DNA of 64,000 bases from Kutzneria sp. 744 (GTDB taxonomy: Bacteria; Actinomycetota; Actinomycetes; Mycobacteriales; Pseudonocardiaceae). Where the stretch lies: assembly GCF_000568255.1 (NCBI RefSeq), contig NZ_KK037166.1:10780572-10844571 (forward strand), read 5' to 3'. The notes beneath the pieces were generated by a model. It had not been told where the DNA came from and ran no database searches. It saw only the letters and a list, made by a program, of their open reading frames with translations. Positions 58,935 to 64,000 of the stretch are shown one piece after another (position 1 is the stretch's first letter; each line of letters opens with the position of its first letter). Position numbers and translations under genes: made by a program.

Positions 58935-61102
58935 CCGTCCTACTGCGGCACGGCCCAGGCGATCGGGCCGGATGGCACGTCCGCGACGACGACCCGTTCG
59001 TGAGCGGCGCGCGTCTGCCGGAGGGTCTGGATCCCACCAGTGTGTCCCGCTACGGCGCCGACCGGTGGATTCTCAACGCTCTCACCCTGCGCGCCCACGA
59101 GGAAGGCCGCTCGGTCGCCTGGGACACGTTCCCCGCTGTGTTGCGGGAGTCGTTTCGCCGGGCGGGGTGGGCGCTGACCAACTTGCCGACTCCGGAAGAA
59201 CTGCTGGAGCGGGCGTCTACCGCCCGCGTGAAATGGCCGGCGGCTGGTACGGTGCAAGGTGTTGTCGGCCAGTGGCGTCAGTTCGCTCGGTGGCTGGTCC
59301 AGCGCGGGATAGCCGACCTGCGTGATGTCGACGAGGACATCCTCGTTGACTACGCGCGCCACGCCAAGGGCCAGGGGCGATCGACCACGGCCACGGTCGG
59401 GAACCTGTACGCGGTCAGCATCCTGTGGGGATTCGCTCCGCATCTGCTTGTCCAGGACCGCATTCCGATGCCGCCGTGGGAAGCCGAGGCGATCAAGGAC
59501 TACCTGCCCACCGGCGGCCGGAGCACCGAGAACAGAACCTGGCCGATCCATCCGGCCGTCATGTCACCGCTGCTGATCTGGGCGTTGCGGTTCGTCGACG
59601 AGTTCAGCGACGACGTGATCGCCGCGTGGACGGAGTACCAGCGACTCACCGCACGCATTCAGGACACCGCGAGCCCCGGCGGCTCCGCCGCACTGAGGAT
59701 GTTCCTCGAACACTGTGCGGCGGAAGGCATCCCGCTGCCTGGCGCTGCCCCCAAAGGCACGCTCGGGGTCGCCGACATGTATCTGGCTGCCGTCTATCAG
59801 ACCAGCGTGAAGCAGGTGCACAACGTCCTGTCGCGATACCGCGGTCGTCGGCGGAAGCTGGGGAAACCGGGGCTCGCGATCAGTACCGAGACACCGTTGG
59901 AGATCCCCATCCGAGGCCAACTCCACGGCCGTCCATGGACGACGCACATCAACTTCCACGACGCGCCCGGACTCATGCGACGGCTGTCCACAGCGTGCCT
60001 GGTCGCGGTGTCCTATCTCAGCGGTTTGAGGGGCGGGGAGGCCCTGGAGTTGCAGGTCGGCTGTTGTCCTGAACCCGACGACGACGGCACCGGAACCCTT
60101 CGCTACGAGCTGCGGGGCAACTTCCTCAAGGGCGCCTACGACGAGGACGGCCAACTTGTCCCAGAAGGACTGCCACGCAACGACCCGTGGACGACAATCC
60201 TCCCGGTGGCCCAGGCGGTCCGGGTGCTCGAACGCATCGCCACCAGCCGCTTCCTGTTCCCGGCGCACGAACCGTGGACGCCGGAGAGCACGAGGAACAC
60301 GATCCGTACTGGCGAGGCGATGAGTACCGCTGGCGCCAGCTACCGCGTCCGCGAGTTCATCGCCTGGGTCAACGCCTTCGTGGCCGAACGGGGCCTGCAC
60401 AGCGAGAGGATCCCTGATGATCCAGACGGTCACATCACCCTCGGGCGATTCCGCAGGACGGTAGCCTGGCATATCGCGCGCCTACCCGGCGGGCGGATCG
60501 CGCTGGCCATTCAATACGGGCACCTCCGCACCGCAACGGGACAGAAGTACAGCGGCCGAGCCCGCCAGGGCCTTGGCCGGGTCCTGGACATCGAGACCGC
60601 CCGGTCGATGGCCGACTACCTCAGCGACCTGTCCGACCGCATCGAGCACGGTGAGGGCGTGTCCGGCCCCGCCGCCCGGCGGATGATCAAAGCCGCAGCG
60701 GACGCGAAGACACGCTTCGAGGGCATGTTCCTGACCCCCAAACAGACCGAGGCGGTCCTGCGCGAGCCGGAGTTCCAGGTCTACGACAATCCCGAGGCGT
60801 TCCTCACCTGTAACAACGACCCGGCGAAAGCGCTGTGCCACCCCGACCGCGCTCTGGGAGGCAAACGCGACCGACCGCCGGCCACTGACCGTTGCGACCC
60901 CGCTTGCTCGAATATCTCCCGCACCGACCAGCACATCACCCGTCTCCGTCTGGAGATGACCAGACTTGCCGAGGAGGCCGCGAACCCGCTGACACCCATC
61001 CCCCTCCAGCGCCGCCACCGGCAACGGATCCCCACTCTTCAAGCGATCGTCGACCGTCACGTTCGCTCCCGCATCGTGACGAGGGGAAACGCCGATGACT
61101 GA
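58931..61102 (+). CDS. Recombinase 3, large tyrosine-recombinase-like protein
   Basis: 723 residues from GTG 58931. SAM-like core-binding part (VVGQWRQFARWLVQRG...ILVDYARHAKGQG), then a catalytic domain with Arg in LSGLRGGEALELQVG, FRRTVAWHIARLPGGRIALA as the His/Arg block, and QYGHLRTATGQKYSGRARQG with the Tyr. A C-terminal zinc-like segment (FLTCNNDPAKALCHPDRALGG...CDPACSN, in pieces) follows. It overlaps both neighbours. The trio of recombinases is larger than in simple Tn554 (two recombinases), so this may be a distinct actinobacterial subtype. Confidence 0.7.
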   Translation: MTVLLRHGPGDRAGWHVRDDDPFVSGARLPEGLDPTSVSRYGADRWILNALTLRAHEEGRSVAWDTFPAVLRESFRRAGWALTNLPTPEELLERASTARVKWPAAGTVQGVVGQWRQFARWLVQRGIADLRDVDEDILVDYARHAKGQGRSTTATVGNLYAVSILWGFAPHLLVQDRIPMPPWEAEAIKDYLPTGGRSTENRTWPIHPAVMSPLLIWALRFVDEFSDDVIAAWTEYQRLTARIQDTASPGGSAALRMFLEHCAAEGIPLPGAAPKGTLGVADMYLAAVYQTSVKQVHNVLSRYRGRRRKLGKPGLAISTETPLEIPIRGQLHGRPWTTHINFHDAPGLMRRLSTACLVAVSYLSGLRGGEALELQVGCCPEPDDDGTGTLRYELRGNFLKGAYDEDGQLVPEGLPRNDPWTTILPVAQAVRVLERIATSRFLFPAHEPWTPESTRNTIRTGEAMSTAGASYRVREFIAWVNAFVAERGLHSERIPDDPDGHITLGRFRRTVAWHIARLPGGRIALAIQYGHLRTATGQKYSGRARQGLGRVLDIETARSMADYLSDLSDRIEHGEGVSGPAARRMIKAAADAKTRFEGMFLTPKQTEAVLREPEFQVYDNPEAFLTCNNDPAKALCHPDRALGGKRDRPPATDRCDPACSNISRTDQHITRLRLEMTRLAEEAANPLTPIPLQRRHRQRIPTLQAIVDRHVRSRIVTRGNADD

Positions 61103-61499
61103 CGAGCACGAGCGACAGGCGATCGCCGCGGCCATCAGCCGACTGTTGGCCGGCACTCCTCTGCGATCCTCTGGTGCCCTGGACATCGTGACCCTCGCCG
61201 AGGAAGCAGGGGTGAAACGCAACAAGCTGACGCACAAGCACACCGACCTCAAAGACCTGTTCTATGCCGAACGCAAGGCCCGTGACGGCGTCCCGGACAG
61301 TGAGATCACGCTGCGGGAGGAGATCGCCACGCTGAAGGAAAAGATCAAGAATCTGCGGGAAGAACGCGACGAGTACCGGATCGCGAGCGAGACCTTCGCC
61401 CGCGCCATGCACGTGCTCACCATCGAGAACACCAACCTCCGCAAGGAGATCACCAAGATCCCGGCGTCCTCAGTCAGGGCTCTTCCATCCCGACCCTGA
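61095..61499 (+). CDS. TnpC/DUF6262-like coiled-coil accessory protein
   Basis: 134 residues. An N-terminal helix-turn-helix-like part (DIVTLAEEAGVKRNKLTHKH) is followed by a coiled coil (LKEKIKNLREERDEYRIASE) and a short tail. Size and place after overlapping recombinases match TnpC of Tn554, which helps orient transposition. It overlaps the third recombinase by eight bases. A truncated copy lies at 20411-20733, about 41 kb away. Confidence 0.75.
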   Translation: MTDEHERQAIAAAISRLLAGTPLRSSGALDIVTLAEEAGVKRNKLTHKHTDLKDLFYAERKARDGVPDSEITLREEIATLKEKIKNLREERDEYRIASETFARAMHVLTIENTNLRKEITKIPASSVRALPSRP

Positions 61500-61622
61500 A
61501 ACGTGATGGTGAGGAGGGAGCCCGGCGGTGGCCGGGTCGGTCCGGCAGGTCACATCCGGCTCGCCGAGCCGTGTGGGAGCTGATCACGGCGAACGAATGC
61601 TCGCTGCCAGCGTGCGGCCTTC

Positions 61623-62185
61623 TCAGGCGAGCAGCCGCTGTGTAGCCAGGAACACGCCCAGGGCGATCAGGACGATGCCCGCCAGTCGTTCGGCGGCTTC
61701 GCGGTAGCGTTCGGCGATCTGGTTGCCCAGGTGCAGGCCCAGTTGGGCGGCGGCAAAGGCTTGGGCGCCGATGGCGAGGATGACCGGGATCAGGGGCAGG
61801 TGAGTCAGACCGAGGCTGAAGCCGATGGCCAGCTCGTCGAGGCTGATACTGACGCCCAGTCCCAGCAGCGCCAGACCGTGGGCACTGACGAGCCGGCTGG
61901 CTTTCTCCTCTTCGTCATCGGCGTCACCGTGCAGCAGCATCCAGGCTCCGATGGCGATGACCGCAGCGGCGGCGACGTAGTCGGCGGTGTCGCCGATCGC
62001 GTGGGCCAGGGGCGCACCGAGCGCGACGCCGATCAGCGGCATCCCGCCTCGAACGCCAGAAACAGCACCGAGATCCGCCACCGCACCTGTGCTGGGAGTC
62101 GCCCAGAGGCGCCGATCGCGGCGGCGACGGCAAAGGAATCCAGCCCGAGCGGCAGGACGAACGCCAAGAGCTTCAGGATCGGCAT
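61623..62185 (-). pseudogene. mntP: Manganese efflux pump MntP, frameshifted
   Basis: From ATG 62185 (MPILKLLAFVLPLGLDSFAV) to LFLAFEAG, then a one-base loss at about 62040 in GAGGCGGGATG; the rest (GGMPLIGVALGAPLAHAIGD... to stop 61623) is in another frame. Joined it is a six-helix MntP of ~187 residues, with conserved aspartates in GLDSFAVAAAIG and SISLDELAIGFSLG. It exports Mn2+. It overlaps the preceding cation transporter by TGATG. Error or real mutation undecided. Confidence 0.8.
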
Positions 62186-62796
62186 CAGTGTCGCTCGGTG
62201 TGCTGGCTGGTGATGATGGCGTGGACCTCGCGGGCGGCGTAGAACACCAGCACGTAGCCGGCGACCGGGTCGGCCCACCACCACCCCAGCATGGCGTTGA
62301 GGAGCAGACCGGCCAGCACCGCGGTGGCCAGGATGCCGTCGACGAGGGTGACCCTGCCCTCGGTGCGCAGGACCGGGTTGTCCAGCGCGGCGCCGGTGCG
62401 GGCCTTGCCGGCTGCCAACGCGAACATCGCCGTGGCGGTGAGCGCGGTCCAGACGATCCCGACCGGGCTGTGCGCGGCATGGAAGCCGGTGACCAGCACG
62501 AGGGTGGACTGGACAGTCAGGTAGGCCGTGAGCAGAGCGAACGCGATTCCGATCAGGCGTAGCGCGCGGCGCTGCCGATCCTCGTCGGTGCCGGAGAGTT
62601 CCCAGATCACCACCACCGAGGCGCCGATCTCGATCAGCGAGTCCAACCCGAACCCGGCCAGCGCGACCGACCGGGCGCCGATCGCGGTGATCGCCAGCAC
62701 GACCAGCCCGACCACGTTCCAGCCCAGAGTGGCGTATTCCAGGGCGAAGCCGCGACGAACCAGGGCTTGTCGGGCGGTGATATCGGCAGTGGTCAC
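62185..62796 (-). CDS. Small cation transporter (CDF-like membrane domain)
   Basis: 203 residues from a GTG, with five to six membrane helices and no cytoplasmic C-terminal domain. Signature GFGLDSLIEIGASVVVIWEL is the metal-site helix of CDF-like proteins; VTLVDGILATAVLAGLLLN is a later one. It is coupled to mntP, which suggests a metal-efflux pair, and the divergent ArsR gene may control both. The substrate (Zn, Mn, Co or Ni) is unknown. Confidence 0.75.
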   Translation of the reverse strand: MTTADITARQALVRRGFALEYATLGWNVVGLVVLAITAIGARSVALAGFGLDSLIEIGASVVVIWELSGTDEDRQRRALRLIGIAFALLTAYLTVQSTLVLVTGFHAAHSPVGIVWTALTATAMFALAAGKARTGAALDNPVLRTEGRVTLVDGILATAVLAGLLLNAMLGWWWADPVAGYVLVFYAAREVHAIITSQHTERH

Positions 62797-62989
62797 CGGG
62801 GCAGTCTTGCAAACAGCACGTGGGTGCCGAGCTCAGTCCGGTGTCCGGTTACCATGCGTCCTGAAGACTTGCTAAGGTCTGCAATTGTTGAGTCCTGCGG
62901 AAGCATGTGGTCGGTCCTCGTGCCGAGGGCGGACGAGGAAGGATCGACGACATGACGACGATGGACATCGGCTCCCGCGAGGGGCTGGC

Positions 62990-63487
62990 ATGAGTAGGCC
63001 GCTCTATCAGCTCAAGGCCGAATTCTTCAAGACCTTGGGACACCCGGCGCGGATCAGGGTGCTGGAACTGCTCAGCCAACGCGAGCACGCCGTGGCCGAG
63101 ATGCTGCCCAAGGTGGGCATCGAGGCGGCCAACCTGTCCCAGCAGCTGGCGGTACTGCGACGGGCCGGCCTGGTGGCCACCCGCAAAGAAGGCTCGAACG
63201 TCTTCTACTCCCTGACCAGCCCCAGGGTGGCCGAGCTGCTGGCGGTGGCCCGCGCGATCCTGACCGGCGTGCTGTCCGGGCAGGTCGAGCTGTTGGAGGA
63301 CCTACGCACCGCCCCTTCCCCGATGTCCGCACCGGCACCAGAAACGGACACAGCGGAGCCGGCGGCGCGGGGCAGTGCTAATATCTACCCTGGACTCCCG
63401 ACCAGGCCGAGGCCGACCAGCGCGGCCGCCTCGGCGATCTCACCCTCGTCCGGCAGGCCGCGGCCGCTGTTCCGGACGCCCACTTGA
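62990..63487 (+). CDS. ArsR-family metalloregulator
   Basis: 165 residues as read, starting MSRPLYQLKAEFFKTLGHPAR with a GAGGGG ribosome-binding site. Winged helix VLELLSQREHAVAEM...NLSQQLAVLRRAGLVATRKEGSNVFYSL (pieces). No obvious metal-binding cysteine box; histidines (ALGHPAR region, REHAVAE) could serve. Divergent from the cation transporter and mntP, hence their likely repressor. After about residue 125 the tail is low-complexity and runs into the cmr6 fragment in another frame; the true stop may have been lost at a deletion junction near 63370. Confidence 0.82.
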   Translation: MSRPLYQLKAEFFKTLGHPARIRVLELLSQREHAVAEMLPKVGIEAANLSQQLAVLRRAGLVATRKEGSNVFYSLTSPRVAELLAVARAILTGVLSGQVELLEDLRTAPSPMSAPAPETDTAEPAARGSANIYPGLPTRPRPTSAAASAISPSSGRPRPLFRTPT

Positions 63488-64000
63488 TCGCGCTGCAGCA
63501 GCGCCGCGCCGCCGCCGCCCGCGCGCTGGCCGCCCGCCACACCACCGAGGCCCCGCGTGTCGCGATCGGCATCGACCTCAGCCCACTGTGGCGCCTGGTC
63601 GTCGGCCACGGCGAGGACACCGTCCACGAAACGGGCCTGAGCATGTCCCCGACCTACGGCGTGCCGATCATTCCCGGATCCAGCCTCAAAGGCCTCGCCG
63701 CCCGCAGTGCTAAGCGCACCGAGCTCATCCGAGTGTGCGGCGCGCCCCGTCCCCGCCCCGACGAACCGACCGGCACCGCCGACACCAACGAGTCCGCCCA
63801 GCGCGGCACCGTCACCATCACCGACGCCCTGCCCCTGACCCCACCGCGCCTGGTCGTCGACGTACTCACCCCGCACGTCGCGACCTACTACCAGTACTTC
63901 CAGAACACGCGCCGCGAGGGACCGCCGCCCGCGCCCGCCGAATACCACCAACCCATCCCGGTGCACTTCCTCGCCGTGCAGGACACCACCTTCCGCTCCT
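63382..64000 (+). CDS. cmr6: Cmr6-like RAMP protein of a type III-B CRISPR-Cas system, partial
   Basis: The plus frame 1 is open from just after the TAA at 63379 to the window's end. It reads APRVAIGIDLSPLWRLVVGHG, then HETGLSMSPTYGVPIIPG, the RAMP glycine-rich GSSLKGLAARSAKR, then GTVTITDALPLTPP, LVVDVLTPHVATYYQYF and PIPVHFLAVQDTTF. These are characteristic of Cmr6, the backbone subunit of the Cmr RNA-guided effector. There is no ATG or GTG in frame before the conserved part (the first usable start is TTG 63484, without a ribosome-binding site), so the 5' end may be truncated. The rest of the locus and any array would lie to the right. Confidence 0.8.

Noticed and set aside
63385..63966. 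A 193-codon minus-strand frame at the right edge
   Set aside because: It is antisense to the Cmr6-like frame, glycine-rich and without motifs, whereas the plus strand has clear RAMP motifs.

Overview
The window is about 70% GC with near-universal G/C third codon positions, tightly packed genes, GTG starts and ATGA/GTGA overlaps. It encodes SARP/BTAD-type regulation, a NarGHJI operon beside CtaD and NDH-2, and mycobacterial-type Sdh subunits. All of this points to an actinobacterium, probably Pseudonocardiaceae or a relative; the exact taxon cannot be fixed from the sequence alone.

Layout. (1) 1-5.4 kb is accessory DNA: a broken IS110 transposase running off the left edge, an 86-bp remnant of another IS, a DUF1540 gene behind a probable iron box, a PIN-domain protein, and a 44-bp piece of a tRNA-Pro 3' end that looks like an element attachment site. 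(2) 5.5-18.9 kb is an intact defence-like island. It holds a Crp/Fnr regulator, a nucleotidyl-cyclase-like protein and a degenerate-NTPase/helical-repeat protein, followed by six translationally coupled genes: a kleisin-like protein, two MukE-like small proteins, an SMC/MukB-like ATPase, a JetD/TopoVI-A-like nuclease and a DEAD/DEAH helicase with a possible nuclease tail. This is a Wadjet (JetABCD/MksBEFG)-like anti-plasmid system with an unusual extra small subunit, an added helicase and a possible cyclic-nucleotide front end. It is the best candidate here for a poorly described system. (3) 19-21 kb is a scar: a long hairpin, a complete 1,180-bp IS with inverted ends, a truncated tnpC-like gene and a copper-nitrite-reductase-like C-terminal scrap. 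(4) 21-55 kb is a low-oxygen / nitrogen-oxide metabolic island: DUF488, a TDT transporter, FAD oxidoreductase, transaldolase, an E1/E2 oxo-acid dehydrogenase, a CBS-zinc-ribbon protein, GAPDH, a large BTAD-ATPase regulator, Sdh membrane and FeS subunits without a flavoprotein, aconitase, NarGHJI, cupin, OsmC, hemerythrin-DUF2249, CtaD, NDH-2, DUF2249, a cysteine-bearing HTH regulator and a 7Fe ferredoxin. (5) 55.6-61.5 kb is a Tn554-like module of three overlapping recombinases plus a small TnpC/DUF6262-like protein; the truncated gene at 20.4 kb is a second copy of the latter. (6) 61.6-64 kb holds MntP, a small cation transporter, an ArsR regulator and, running off the right edge, a Cmr6-like RAMP of a type III-B CRISPR-Cas system.

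At least eight genes outside the defence island carry apparent single-base frameshifts (TDT transporter, E2, BTAD regulator, aconitase, OsmC, a membrane protein with several, the first recombinase, MntP). Many fall near G/C runs, so assembly or base-calling error is as likely as genuine decay. The defence operon and narGHJI read cleanly.

Functionally, the 21-55 kb genes fit a cell that keeps pyruvate oxidation, a partial TCA cycle and electron transport running on nitrate or low oxygen, with several nitrosative-stress-type accessory proteins. The 5.5-18.9 kb genes fit DNA-topology-based exclusion of foreign circular DNA.
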